A DNA stretch of 32,751 nt from CAZVCG01 sp964649675 (GCA_964649675.1 CAZYPX010000009.1:1-32751), one strand, 5' to 3'. Shown: positions 1 through 7,734, numbered from the stretch's first letter. Numbers and translations are program-made. The notes: generated by a model from the letters alone, not told the origin.

Positions 1-167
1 CAAAGTTAGAACAGATTCACCTTCAGCGTGGATCAAAATACGGGGGGCAGGTCAAGGTCTCCGGCAGGTGGCCGCAGAAAACGATCACACGTAATCGATA
101 GTTTTCAAAGTTCCTGAAGCGCACAGGGGCGATTGGTTTTTTTGCCCATCCTGTTTATGCTTCGCTG
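1..167. other. Upstream flank of mutL, nothing recognised
   Basis: No gene, RNA or repeat could be recognised here. Two plus-strand frames are open from the window edge (to about 94 and about 113), so the 3' end of an upstream gene is possible, but neither translation resembles a family I know. No convincing promoter or terminator was seen. Confidence 0.3.
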
Positions 168-1931
168 ATGTCCATACGCCGCCTCCCAGAATCGCTGGTC
201 AACCGCATCGCCGCCGGCGAGGTGATTGAGCGCCCTGCTGCTGCCGTCAAGGAGCTGGCGGAAAACGCGCTCGACGCGGGGGCGACGCGGATTGAGATTG
301 CGTGGCGCGAGGGGGGACAGGCCCTTATTCAGGTCACGGACAACGGCCACGGCATGACGCGGGATGAGCTTGTTCTGGCCATTGAGCGGCACGCCACATC
401 CAAGTTGCCGGACGACGATCTCTGGAATATCAACAGCTTCGGCTTTCGCGGTGAAGCGCTGCCTTCAATCGGCGCGGTGGCTCGAGTGTCCCTAACCAGC
501 CGTAAGCAGGGTGGGCAAGAAGCTTGGGGAATCAATGTGGAAGGGGGCGAAGTCGGTGCGCCAAAACCCTCCTCGCTGGCCGAAGGCACGCGGGTTGATG
601 TGCGCGACCTTTTCTTCGCCACCCCCGCAAGGCTCAAGTTTCTCAAGTCGGTACGGACGGAATCGGAGGCTGTGCGCGAAGTTGTCGAGCGCCTCGCCAT
701 GGCCCATCCGCATGTCGATTTCACGCTGCAGGAGGACGATAAGCGGCCAATCCGTTACGTAGTCGGACAGGATGCGCGAGCTCGGCTCGCCGATGTTTTG
801 GGGGCCGACTTCATGGCCAATGCCGCGCCTGTGAACATGGCGCGAGAGGACATGGGCGTGACGGGCTTCGCCAGCCTGCCGACTTGGAACCGTCCGACAA
901 CGCGCGAGCAATATTTATTCGTCAATAATCGCCCTGTGAGGGACAAAGTTCTGTTGGCCGCCGTGCGCGGCGCCTATGGCGACTTGCTGCCTTCGGGGCG
1001 GCATCCGGCGGTGGCGTTGTTCTTGACGGTGCCCGCACGCGAGGTGGACGTGAACGTGCACCCGACAAAAGCCGAGGTGCGATTCCGCGACGCGCAAAAA
1101 GTGCGCGGCTTGATCGTCACGGCTATCCGCGAGGCTTTGGGCGGCGCATCGCAGTTTACCTCAAGCGCGCTGGCTCCGCAGGCGATGCAGTATTTGCAAG
1201 TCAATGCCAATGCGCCTCCCATCGGTTTTGGCGAACGGCAATACGCGCCGCAAGCGCAAGCGCGGGGGCAGGGGGCTCATGCGCCGTCGTTCATGGGCGA
1301 TGCGCCATTGGCGGCGAGGACAACGGAACCATCCGGCGAACAGCAAGGGAATTACAGGCTCGGCGCGGCGGTGGCGCAAATCCACGGCACGTTTATTTTG
1401 GCGCAGACGGAACACAGCCTCGTCATCGTCGATCAACACGCCGCGCACGAACGCCTGACGTTCGAAAAGATGAAACAGGCGATGCAAAGCGGCGGCCTGA
1501 AGCGACAGATATTGCTCATCCCCGAAGTTGTCGAGATGGACGACAAGGCCGCCGCGCGTTTGCTGGCGGCAATGGACGCGCTGGCGGAACTGGGCTTGGT
1601 GATCGAGGCGTTCGGCGGCGGTGCGGTGCTGGTGCGCGAGATTCCCGCGCTGTTACAGGGAGCCGACATCAAGGCGTTGTTGAAGGACGTGGCGGAAGAA
1701 CTCGCGGAATACGACACATCGCGCGCGCTGAAAGAACGGCTTGAGCATATCTGCGCGACTATGGCGTGCCACGGCTCGGTGCGGGCAGGACGCGCGCTCA
1801 CCATCGACGAGATGAACGCGCTCTTGCGTCAGATGGAATCCACCCCCGCCAGCGGCCAATGCTCCCACGGCAGACCGACGTATGTGGAACTGAAACTCAG
1901 CGATTTGGAGAAGTTGTTTGACCGGCGTTAA
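168..1931 (+). CDS. mutL: DNA mismatch repair protein MutL (endonuclease-type)
   Basis: MutL couples mismatch recognition by MutS to strand incision and removal. The 587-residue protein has the GHKL ATPase at the N-terminus: motif I with E29 and N33 (KELAENALD), motif II DNGHGM at 58-63 and motif III GFRGEAL at 92-98. A low-complexity linker (about 330-395) leads to the dimerisation domain. That domain carries DQHAAHERLTFE at 422-433, which fits the DQHA(x)2E(x)4E metal-binding endonuclease motif, and a late CSHGRP at 565-570. The family rule is that such MutL proteins nick DNA themselves and occur in MutH-less bacteria, which suits an alphaproteobacterium. The start is the ATG before SIRRLPE, the usual MutL N-terminus. 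The stop codon (1929-1931) abuts an inserted IS remnant, but the protein appears complete. Confidence 0.97.
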   Translation: MSIRRLPESLVNRIAAGEVIERPAAAVKELAENALDAGATRIEIAWREGGQALIQVTDNGHGMTRDELVLAIERHATSKLPDDDLWNINSFGFRGEALPSIGAVARVSLTSRKQGGQEAWGINVEGGEVGAPKPSSLAEGTRVDVRDLFFATPARLKFLKSVRTESEAVREVVERLAMAHPHVDFTLQEDDKRPIRYVVGQDARARLADVLGADFMANAAPVNMAREDMGVTGFASLPTWNRPTTREQYLFVNNRPVRDKVLLAAVRGAYGDLLPSGRHPAVALFLTVPAREVDVNVHPTKAEVRFRDAQKVRGLIVTAIREALGGASQFTSSALAPQAMQYLQVNANAPPIGFGERQYAPQAQARGQGAHAPSFMGDAPLAARTTEPSGEQQGNYRLGAAVAQIHGTFILAQTEHSLVIVDQHAAHERLTFEKMKQAMQSGGLKRQILLIPEVVEMDDKAAARLLAAMDALAELGLVIEAFGGGAVLVREIPALLQGADIKALLKDVAEELAEYDTSRALKERLEHICATMACHGSVRAGRALTIDEMNALLRQMESTPASGQCSHGRPTYVELKLSDLEKLFDRR

Positions 1932-1932
1932 T

Positions 1933-2433
1933 AGACTTGTTGCGAAAGTCGGCGGGATTTTGGCGCAGCGGATCCGCGGCCTGACAAGCCGTTTTCAGAA
2001 ACCGGCGATGAGATTGACGATGCCCGCGATGGCGGAGAACTTGGCGGCGTAGGTCGCTTTGGGATAGCGAAACCGCTCGGAAAACATCCTGAATGATTTG
2101 ATTTTGGCGAACGTGTGCTCGACGCGGACGCGGAAACGGCTGAGGGCGTGATTGTAGGCGCGTTCGTCCTTTGTCAGCTTGTGCTTTTTTGTTTTCTTAT
2201 AAGGGATTTCGGCATCGGGGTGGTCTTTCTGGATTCCCTGATAGCCGCTGTCGGCGTAGAGGTGCGAGCCTTCCGGCAACGGCGGGCCTCAACGCCCGTC
2301 AGGCGTTGAAATTGTCTCTTGCGTAAAAGCGCCGCACTATTAAACTTTGCCATCGGAGAGGCCTCCAACGCCTCTCCAACCTTGAATCACAGGTCAGTTA
2401 ACAAAGATTCAACGCAACTTTCGCAACAGGTCT
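1933..2433 (-). mobile_element. Internally deleted IS5-family (ISL2-like) element
   Basis: A roughly 500-bp element bounded by imperfect terminal inverted repeats: 1932-1949 (tagacttgttgcgaaagt) and the reverse complement of 2417-2434, with one mismatch in 18. A 3-bp direct repeat AAT flanks it (1930-1932 and 2434-2436), which fits the 3-bp target duplications of ISL2-type IS5 elements as I recall them. Inside, on the minus strand, are the first ~20 residues and the last ~95 residues of a transposase, with the middle missing. It cannot transpose by itself. It landed directly on the mutL stop codon, whose last bases form part of the duplicated target. Confidence 0.8.
1995..2353 (-). pseudogene. 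IS5-family transposase remnant (N- and C-termini only)
   Basis: The C-terminal piece (2279 down to 1995) reads YADSGYQGI at its start and RVRVEHTFAKIKSFRMF further on, matching the second catalytic Asp and the Glu region of DDE_Tnp_4-type IS5 transposases. A separate frame from about 2353 reads MAKFNSAALLRKRQFQRLTG, a typical N-terminus of the same family (FQRLTGV). The two join near 2285 in different frames, so the centre, including the first catalytic Asp, was deleted and the frame lost. It is a clear pseudogene, and the likely family is IS5, ISL2 group. Confidence 0.75.
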
Positions 2434-2500
2434 AATTAACCAGTTGATTATAAATAACAATTCAAGTAATAACGTGATTGGATATTTGAAAGGATTTATC

Positions 2501-3289
2501 ATGAAAGTACACACAATAAATGATCTCAATAAGCTCCAAGCCGACATTAACGGCATAACGGTCGAACTTATTCGCGGCGATATTACGCAGCACCCCGTCG
2601 ATGCTGTGATCGTTCCCCAGTTTTCCGACAAAGTTTCCGATGGCGGCATAGCGCTTGCCTTTCATAAAGCTTTGGGCCGCGATATTTGCAAGCCGTATCA
2701 GGGCTACCTTAAAGCCGCCGGAGGCAAGGTAGAATTTTGTCAAGTCATCGCAAATTATGATGAAGAGTCGGCCAAATGGTTTTTCCATGCCGTGACAGTA
2801 AAGTCCGGGCGTGACAATGCTTTTGAAAATACCAACAAAGCCGTTGCGAATGCGTTATTGCTGGCGTGCCATGAAGGGCTACATTCCCTCGCTACGCCAA
2901 CCTTGGGAACGGGAACAGACGGCGAGCTGGAAGACAGGCAATCGGCTTTGTGTGAGCTAAATGCGATCTTTAATTTTGGGGATTTTAAAAGGGCATTAGG
3001 ATACGGAAGACTTTCTGTCACCATTGTTGTTGGTGGCATGGATGCAGGTAAACGGTTTACCGCTTTCAGGGAAGTTATGAGAGACGGAACCTATAAAAAT
3101 GCCACACCTGAAGTAGGAACAAGACCGTTCGATCCGAGAAAACTTGTTCGCGATTCAATGGTTAAACCTGGTATGCAACCTATTGTCGTCGTCGATTCAA
3201 CAGGTGTCGTCCTTGGAGAGGCAAAAACCAGCAAACGCCCCGGAAAAGTCGTTGAACTTTTTCCAAGAAAAGAGAGAGATGTACCCTAA
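2501..3289 (+). CDS. Macro-domain protein (ADP-ribose-binding fold)
   Basis: Macro domains bind or hydrolyse ADP-ribose and its derivatives. Residues ~19-165 follow the macro pattern: VELIRGDITQHPVDAVIV, then SDGGIALAFHKALG in place of the Gly-rich phosphate loop, then WFFHAVTV, then SLATPTLGTGTDG near the distal loop. The Asn-rich NAAN segment of hydrolytic macro domains is replaced by VPQF, so activity is uncertain and binding is more likely. A ~90-residue C-terminal part is unassigned. I chose the ATG at 2501 because GAAAGG precedes it by about 8 nt. An in-frame ATG at 2444 has no such site and adds 19 Asn-rich residues. The gene is AT-richer than its neighbours, follows an IS remnant, and its stop overlaps the rsmD stop. 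Lateral acquisition between mutL and rsmD is likely. Confidence 0.72.
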   Translation: MKVHTINDLNKLQADINGITVELIRGDITQHPVDAVIVPQFSDKVSDGGIALAFHKALGRDICKPYQGYLKAAGGKVEFCQVIANYDEESAKWFFHAVTVKSGRDNAFENTNKAVANALLLACHEGLHSLATPTLGTGTDGELEDRQSALCELNAIFNFGDFKRALGYGRLSVTIVVGGMDAGKRFTAFREVMRDGTYKNATPEVGTRPFDPRKLVRDSMVKPGMQPIVVVDSTGVVLGEAKTSKRPGKVVELFPRKERDVP

Positions 3290-3846
3290 GTGCTGACGAA
3301 GAAAAGCGCTGTATCCCCATAAAGCCGTTCCTTCAGCACTTCATAGTTTTCCGGCAGTTCCAGCTTCTCGCCTTTGGCGGTTTCGATAACGATGAGGGCG
3401 TTGTCGTCGATCCAACCCGTTTTTTCCAGCGCCACAAGCGCGGGGACGACAAGTCCTTTGCGGTAGGGCGGGGCGAGGAATATGAGTTGGCAAGGCGCGG
3501 TGGCTTTGGAGGGGCTGAGCGCGTTCATCGGCAAGATGGCGCACTGTTTTTGAACGCCCAAGGCGGCGGCGTTTTCCTTGGCTTGGAGCAAGGCTTGCCG
3601 GTCTTTGTCGAACAGCGTGGCGAACTTTGCGCCGCGCGAGAGGGATTCGAACGACAAGGCACCCGTTCCGCAAAAAGCATCGAGCACGTTCGTGCCGCCA
3701 AGCGGATCGCCGATGGCCGCGCCCCAATCGTGGTGAGCGAGGATATTGAACAAACCTTCGCGCACGCGGTCGGTCATGGGTCGCGTCGTTCTTCCCTCTG
3801 GCGCTTTCAGTTTTCTGCCCGACAATGTTCCGGCGATAATGCGCAT
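3286..3846 (-). CDS. rsmD: 16S rRNA (guanine966-N2)-methyltransferase RsmD
   Basis: RsmD methylates G966 of 16S rRNA using S-adenosylmethionine. The 186-residue protein has the family opening MRIIAGTLSGRKLKAP, the TRPMTDRVREGLFNIL segment at 21-36, and the AdoMet-binding loop VLDAFCGTGALSFESLSRGA at 54-73. Length and order match the family. The catalytic motif IV, normally (D/N)PP(F/Y), reads APPY at 125-128: the codon is GCC (plus-strand 3472-3474) where GAC would be expected. The gene starts 2 nt after the rluB stop, so it is probably co-transcribed with rluB, and it ends convergently on the macro-domain gene. Identity is secure, but activity is in question because of the Asp-to-Ala change. 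Confidence 0.93.
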   Translation of the reverse strand: MRIIAGTLSGRKLKAPEGRTTRPMTDRVREGLFNILAHHDWGAAIGDPLGGTNVLDAFCGTGALSFESLSRGAKFATLFDKDRQALLQAKENAAALGVQKQCAILPMNALSPSKATAPCQLIFLAPPYRKGLVVPALVALEKTGWIDDNALIVIETAKGEKLELPENYEVLKERLYGDTALFFVST

Positions 3847-3848
3847 GG

Positions 3849-4697
3849 TTACCGTAAGTGCTTGGTAGCGCGGGGTTCCATCCCCGCATTCTTTTTTTGC
3901 GGTAAGGCCGCGGCCAAGGAAGGCCGCGCTACCGTTTTGTTTTCAAAAAACTTCCCCAGCGAATCCTTCAACACGCGGCGTGGCACTTCCTCGATCCCGC
4001 CGCGCGGGAGCTTGCCGAGCTGGAACGGCCCGAACGCCACGCGCATCAAACGCGTCACCTGCAGGCCCAGATGTTCCATCACCTTGCGGATTTCGCGGTT
4101 CTTGCCTTCGCGCAATGTGACCATGAGCCACTGGTTGTGGCCTTCCTGCTTTTCGGTCTCGACCACGACCTTGATCGGTTCGTAACGAACGCCCTCAATC
4201 GTCACGCCGTTCTCCAACTTTTTGAGCTTGGCCGTATCGATAATCCCGTAAACGCGTACGCGGTAATGGCGCGACCACGCGTTTTGCGGCAACTCCAGAT
4301 GCCGCGCCAGTTCGCCATCGTTCGTGAGCAGCAACAAGCCTTCGGTGTTAAAGTCGAGTCGTCCGATGGTCACGACGCGCGGCAACTCCGGCGGTAGTTT
4401 TTCGAAGATCGTCGGGCGGCCCTTGGGGTCGCGGTTGGTGGTGAGCGTACCCGCGCTCTTGTGATACCGCCACACGCGCGGCTCTTCTGCCGCGCCCACG
4501 GGCTTGCCGTCCACGGTGATGACGTTTTTGTCCGTCACGTTCAGGGCGGGGGAGATGATCTTCTTCCCGTCCACCTTCACGCGGCCTTGCTCGATCATGC
4601 GCTCGACCTCGCGCCGCGAAGCCACGCCCGCCCGTGCAAGCCGCTTGGCGATCCGCTCGCCTTCGAAGGTCTCGCTTTTTTCCGTGTTTTTCGTCAT
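3849..4697 (-). CDS. rluB: 23S rRNA pseudouridine synthase, RsuA/RluB family
   Basis: Enzymes of this family isomerise uridine in rRNA; RluB modifies U2605 of 23S rRNA. The protein has an N-terminal S4 RNA-binding domain (about 13-60: RIAKRLARAGVASRREVERMI) and the catalytic motif GRLDFNTEGLLLLTNDGEL around 112-130, with D115 as nucleophile. The downstream GKNREIRKVMEHLGL and TRLMRVAFGPFQLG segments are also typical. RluB is the likeliest member, although RsuA-type specificity cannot be excluded by eye. The last ~25 residues (about 256-280) are encoded by a palindromic repeat (3864-3933), so the tail is not family sequence. rsmD follows within 2 nt, and tadA is divergent 36 nt away. Confidence 0.9.
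   Translation of the reverse strand: MTKNTEKSETFEGERIAKRLARAGVASRREVERMIEQGRVKVDGKKIISPALNVTDKNVITVDGKPVGAAEEPRVWRYHKSAGTLTTNRDPKGRPTIFEKLPPELPRVVTIGRLDFNTEGLLLLTNDGELARHLELPQNAWSRHYRVRVYGIIDTAKLKKLENGVTIEGVRYEPIKVVVETEKQEGHNQWLMVTLREGKNREIRKVMEHLGLQVTRLMRVAFGPFQLGKLPRGGIEEVPRRVLKDSLGKFFENKTVARPSLAAALPQKKNAGMEPRATKHLR
3864..3933. repeat. Nested palindromic repeat inside the rluB 3' end
   Basis: A 70-bp unit with a perfect 10-bp outer inverted repeat: GGTAGCGCGG at 3864-3873 and CCGCGCTACC at 3924-3933. Two inner hairpins lie within it: GCGGGG/CCCCGC at 3870-3887 and GCGGCC/GGCCGC at 3910-3927, each with a 6-nt loop. It lies wholly within the rluB reading frame. The layout resembles dispersed palindromic units usually found between genes, but no second copy is in this window. 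Confidence 0.75.
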
Positions 4698-4721
4698 GGT
4701 GGGGGAATGTAGGGGAGGAAA

Positions 4722-4725
4722 GAGG
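4722..4725 (+). promoter_or_regulatory. Shine-Dalgarno GAGG deciding the tadA start
   Basis: GAGG sits 8 nt before the ATG at 4734. The alternative in-frame TTG at 4728 would be only 2 nt away, so the ATG is preferred. Confidence 0.55.
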
Positions 4726-4733
4726 TTTTGCCT

Positions 4734-5177
4734 ATGACCGATTTTATGGCTCTAGCTCTGCAAGAAGCCGATGCGGCCGCCCAAAGGGGCGAGGTGCCCG
4801 TGGGCGCGGTGTTGGTTAACAAAAGCGGGTTTATCATGGCCCAAGCGGGCAACCGCTCCGAGGAAATGAACGACCCCACGGCGCATGCCGAAATCCTTGT
4901 GATCCGCGAGGCGGCCCGTCAACGAGGCGAGCCGCGCCTACCCGATTGCGATCTTTACGTGACGCTTGAGCCTTGCGCGATGTGCGCGGCGGCGATCAGC
5001 TTCGCGCGTTTGCGGAAAGTCGTTTTCGGCGCGTACGATCCCAAAGGCGGCGCGGTCGACCATGGTCCGCGCTTTTTCAACCAGCCCACATGCCACCACG
5101 CGCCGGAAGTCATCGGGGGGGTGGAGGAGAAACGCTGCGGCGCATTGCTGAAGGCGTTTTTTGAGGGGAAGCGGTGA
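4734..5177 (+). CDS. tadA: tRNA adenosine(34) deaminase TadA
   Basis: TadA converts the wobble A34 of tRNA-Arg(ACG) to inosine, an essential step for reading CGN codons. The 147-residue protein has the zinc deaminase signature: H51-A-E53 (PTAHAEILVIREA) and P80-C81-A-M-C84 (TLEPCAMCAAAI). These supply the zinc ligands and the proton-shuttling Glu. The GEVPVGAVLV and GAYDPKGGAVDHG segments are typical. Start ATG 4734 is supported by GAGG 8 nt upstream. It is divergent from rluB, with only 36 nt between the starts, and converges on the next gene with a 3-nt gap. Confidence 0.95.
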   Translation: MTDFMALALQEADAAAQRGEVPVGAVLVNKSGFIMAQAGNRSEEMNDPTAHAEILVIREAARQRGEPRLPDCDLYVTLEPCAMCAAAISFARLRKVVFGAYDPKGGAVDHGPRFFNQPTCHHAPEVIGGVEEKRCGALLKAFFEGKR

Positions 5178-5180
5178 TAG

Positions 5181-6269
5181 TCAGGTAATCAATGTTTTTG
5201 CCCAAGAGGCAAACCGGTTTATGACGCCTCGTGTTGGCGTTTCATTGTATGCACCGCGGTTGTTCAACGATTTATATTCGTTCAGCTTTTCCGTCCAAAT
5301 TTTCCCGAACTCTTCCGAACCGGCTCTTTGACCGATTGTGCTTATTCTATTTGCCTTGCTTAGGATTTCCAATCTGTGTGGATCGTCTTTCGGAAGGCTC
5401 AAGGCTTCATCCAGTAATTGTTCATATAGGATAATGCTATTTTCACGAATTGTTTCGTTTAATTGTTCATGGTTTCCAAGCTGTCTGTTGTCGCGGGAAG
5501 CGTGTATTGCCTCTGCGAGTTTATCCAGATAGTCATACATATTGCCCTGCGCGAGATTATCTTCGGCTTGTCGAAAGAGCTCATTGACCTTGATCTGCGC
5601 CACTTGGCGTTCCTGCTTATTCAACGCCTCTTCAAGTTTTCTAATTTCTTCTCCTACTGGCGATTGGAGAGGGTCGCGGATATGAATGCCTTCCGAATCT
5701 TTATAGTCGAATTGCATAGCTATTTTTGCTGAGCCTATGTCAAACGATGCCTGAGGAATTTCATGATAGGCAAATTTGTCGCTTGGATCTTTGCTCACTT
5801 TTTCCAAGACGCTGAGAGCGTCTTTTAGTGCGCTTGAGGCGATATCGGCTCTTAAGGTCTCTCCATCGAAACCCAGCTTTTCGGCATCCTCCCCTGCATT
5901 TTGGCTTAATAGATGCTGAAGATTTTTCCTTGCATCGCGCCGCATATCTGTGTCGGCATTTTCATCCATCATTTTTTCATGAAGGATTTGCGCTTTTTGG
6001 TCGTCCGGTAAGTCATCAAAGGTCTTTTCTTCTTCGGTAAGAGGATATTCATCCTCTATTTGTGTCTGATATTCCTCGTCGAGGTTTGAGGCTTCCTGAT
6101 ATGAAAAGGCGTGGCCTGACTGCCTGTTTATTGCAGGCGTCGAGGTTTCTTGTTTTACGACGGTGTGAGAGACGGGAATATCATCGGTTTTTCTTCCGTA
6201 TTGCCAGTAAGTGAGGCTTCCAGCGGCCAGAAGAAAAAGCGCGGCAATTTTCTTGTTGGAATATTTCAC
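5181..6269 (-). CDS. Hypothetical membrane-anchored, helix-rich protein
   Basis: I do not recognise this protein. It has one hydrophobic segment near the N-terminus (IAALFLLAAGSLTYWQYG) preceded by Lys residues. An acidic stretch and a long, charged, probably helical region follow, with a coiled-coil-like part around EEIRKLEEALNKQERQVAQIKV and repeat-like helices after it (NMYDYLDKLAEAI, ILYEQLLDEALSLP). This suggests a single-pass inner-membrane protein with a periplasmic helical domain, but no catalytic motif is visible. The frame is open upstream to a TTG at 6305. I prefer the GTG at 6269 because GAGG lies 6 nt before it, giving 362 residues instead of 374. The gene is AT-richer than its neighbours. 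A 7-bp inverted repeat lies upstream (6335-6356). Confidence 0.7.
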   Translation of the reverse strand: MKYSNKKIAALFLLAAGSLTYWQYGRKTDDIPVSHTVVKQETSTPAINRQSGHAFSYQEASNLDEEYQTQIEDEYPLTEEEKTFDDLPDDQKAQILHEKMMDENADTDMRRDARKNLQHLLSQNAGEDAEKLGFDGETLRADIASSALKDALSVLEKVSKDPSDKFAYHEIPQASFDIGSAKIAMQFDYKDSEGIHIRDPLQSPVGEEIRKLEEALNKQERQVAQIKVNELFRQAEDNLAQGNMYDYLDKLAEAIHASRDNRQLGNHEQLNETIRENSIILYEQLLDEALSLPKDDPHRLEILSKANRISTIGQRAGSEEFGKIWTEKLNEYKSLNNRGAYNETPTRGVINRFASWAKTLIT

Positions 6270-6334
6270 AACGCGCCTCAAGAAATGAAATATGTCAGTC
6301 AACAAACCAACTTACATAATGCCAAATATACTAC

Positions 6335-6356
6335 ACGAACACTGTTAATTGTTCGT
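6335..6356. promoter_or_regulatory. Operator-like inverted repeat upstream of the 362-aa gene
   Basis: ACGAACA (6335-6341) and TGTTCGT (6350-6356) form a perfect 7-bp inverted repeat with an 8-nt spacer. On the minus strand a TATATT hexamer follows just downstream, a possible -10, but I found no good -35 at normal spacing. Confidence 0.4.
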
Positions 6357-6379
6357 CTGTAATGCTTTCATAGACGTTA

Positions 6380-6401
6380 AAGGTTAACGCGTTTTAACCT
6401 T
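6380..6401 (-). terminator. AT-rich stem-loop after purD, possible weak terminator
   Basis: AAGGTTAA (6380-6387) pairs with TTAACCTT (6394-6401) around a 6-nt loop, immediately after the purD stop codon. The stem is AT-rich and only a short T-run follows on the minus strand, so a strong intrinsic terminator is unlikely. Confidence 0.4.
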
Positions 6402-6402
6402 G

Positions 6403-7689
6403 TTACGCCGCTTTTTCCCGCTCCACGGCGCGCCAGCCGATGTCGCGGCGGCAGAAGCCGTCGGCCCAGTCGATCATGTCCACGGCTTCGTAGGCTTTGT
6501 CCTTGGCCGCGCTGATCGTCGGCGCCCAGCCGGTTACGCCCAGCACGCGCCCGCCGTTGGCGGTGATTTCGCCCTTGTCGTTCATCGCCGTGCCCGCATG
6601 AAAGACGATGCAATCGTCGACGTTCGCGGCTTGATCCAATCCCTTGATGACCGAGCCCTTCTTGTACGTGCCGGGATAGCCTTCCGCCGCCATAACGACG
6701 CACAGGCAAGCGTTGTCGTGCCAATCGAGAGGCGCCGACGATAAATCGCCCTTGGCTGCGGCGATTAGCGTCTTGAGCAAATCCGATTTCACGCGGGGCA
6801 ACATGCATTGCGTTTCGGGATCGCCAAAGCGCACGTTGTATTCGATCAGCTTCGGTCCATCCTTGCCGATCATCAGACCTGCGAACAGAACGCCGGTAAA
6901 CGGCGTCCCCGACGCCTTCATTTCCTTCATCGTCGGCATGATGATCTCGTTCATCACGCGGTCGTGAATGTTTTGGTCGACGACGGGAGCTGGCGAATAC
7001 GCGCCCATGCCGCCTGTGTTCGGGCCCTTGTCGCCGTCGAAAACGGGCTTGTGATCCTGCGCGGTGGTGAACGGAATGGCGTTCGTGCCGTCGCATAGCG
7101 CGAAAAAGCTGGCTTCCTCGCCGACCATGCATTCCTCAATGACGACTTCGTTGCCGCTGTCGCCGAACACCTTGTTGATCATCGCGTCGTCGATGGCTTT
7201 CAACGCTTCATCGACCGTTTGCGCGACCGTCACGCCTTTGCCCGCCGCGAGGCCATCGGCTTTGATGACGATGGGCGCGTCTTGCTCTTTAACATACGTT
7301 TTGGCGGCATCGGCGTTGTTGAAACGCTTGTACGCGGCGGTGGGAATGTTCGCACGCGCGCACATGTCTTTCAGGAAACCCTTGGAGCCTTCGAGTTGCG
7401 CTGCGGCGGCCGAGGGGCCAAAGCACAAAATGTTTTCCGCGCGCAGTTTATCGGCGAGGCCAAGCACTAGAGGCACTTCTGGCCCGATCATCACAAAGTC
7501 GATCTTGAGCTGTTTGCACGCGGCAACCATGTCGTCCACCTTGTCGGCGGCGATGGGCAGGCATTCGGCAAACTCGGTGATGCCCGCGTTGCCCGGCGCG
7601 CAATAGAGCTTTTGGCACAAGGGCGATTTGTGGAACGACCAGCACAGCGCGTGTTCGCGGGCTCCGGATCCGACGACGAGAATGTTCAT
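6403..7689 (-). CDS. purD: Phosphoribosylamine-glycine ligase PurD
   Basis: PurD (GAR synthetase) joins glycine to 5-phosphoribosylamine with ATP, the second step of de novo purine synthesis, in the cytosol. The 428-residue protein has the family N-terminus MNILVVGSGAREHAL and the dinucleotide-like start of the N domain. It also has APGNAGI, the ATP-grasp core with VIKADGLAAGKGV and NTGGMGAYSPAP, and the IEYNVRFGDPETQCMLPR segment that binds metal and substrate. Length is normal. The start ATG has GGGAGG about 5 nt upstream. It is transcribed away from xseA across a 94-bp shared region that contains a palindromic repeat. Confidence 0.97.
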   Translation of the reverse strand: MNILVVGSGAREHALCWSFHKSPLCQKLYCAPGNAGITEFAECLPIAADKVDDMVAACKQLKIDFVMIGPEVPLVLGLADKLRAENILCFGPSAAAAQLEGSKGFLKDMCARANIPTAAYKRFNNADAAKTYVKEQDAPIVIKADGLAAGKGVTVAQTVDEALKAIDDAMINKVFGDSGNEVVIEECMVGEEASFFALCDGTNAIPFTTAQDHKPVFDGDKGPNTGGMGAYSPAPVVDQNIHDRVMNEIIMPTMKEMKASGTPFTGVLFAGLMIGKDGPKLIEYNVRFGDPETQCMLPRVKSDLLKTLIAAAKGDLSSAPLDWHDNACLCVVMAAEGYPGTYKKGSVIKGLDQAANVDDCIVFHAGTAMNDKGEITANGGRVLGVTGWAPTISAAKDKAYEAVDMIDWADGFCRRDIGWRAVEREKAA

Positions 7690-7714
7690 GGCTGCCTCCC
7701 TTTAAGCTCGTGAT

Positions 7715-7734
7715 ATTCCTGCTTTCACAGGAAT
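7715..7734. repeat. Palindromic repeat (ATTCCTG...CAGGAAT type)
   Basis: ATTCCTG (7715-7721) and CAGGAAT (7728-7734) form a perfect 7-bp inverted repeat around CTTTCA. With the adjoining GAC it resembles the dispersed GTCATTCC-type palindromes known from many proteobacteria. It lies between the divergent purD and xseA genes. Only one copy is visible in this window. Confidence 0.6.

Noticed and set aside
6380..6401. Strong intrinsic terminator after purD
   Set aside because: The stem is AT-rich and the following T-run is too short; kept only as a weak candidate.
6377..7132. 251-codon frame on the same strand as purD but in another frame
   Set aside because: Arg-rich translation typical of a frame shadow; purD is complete in the true frame.
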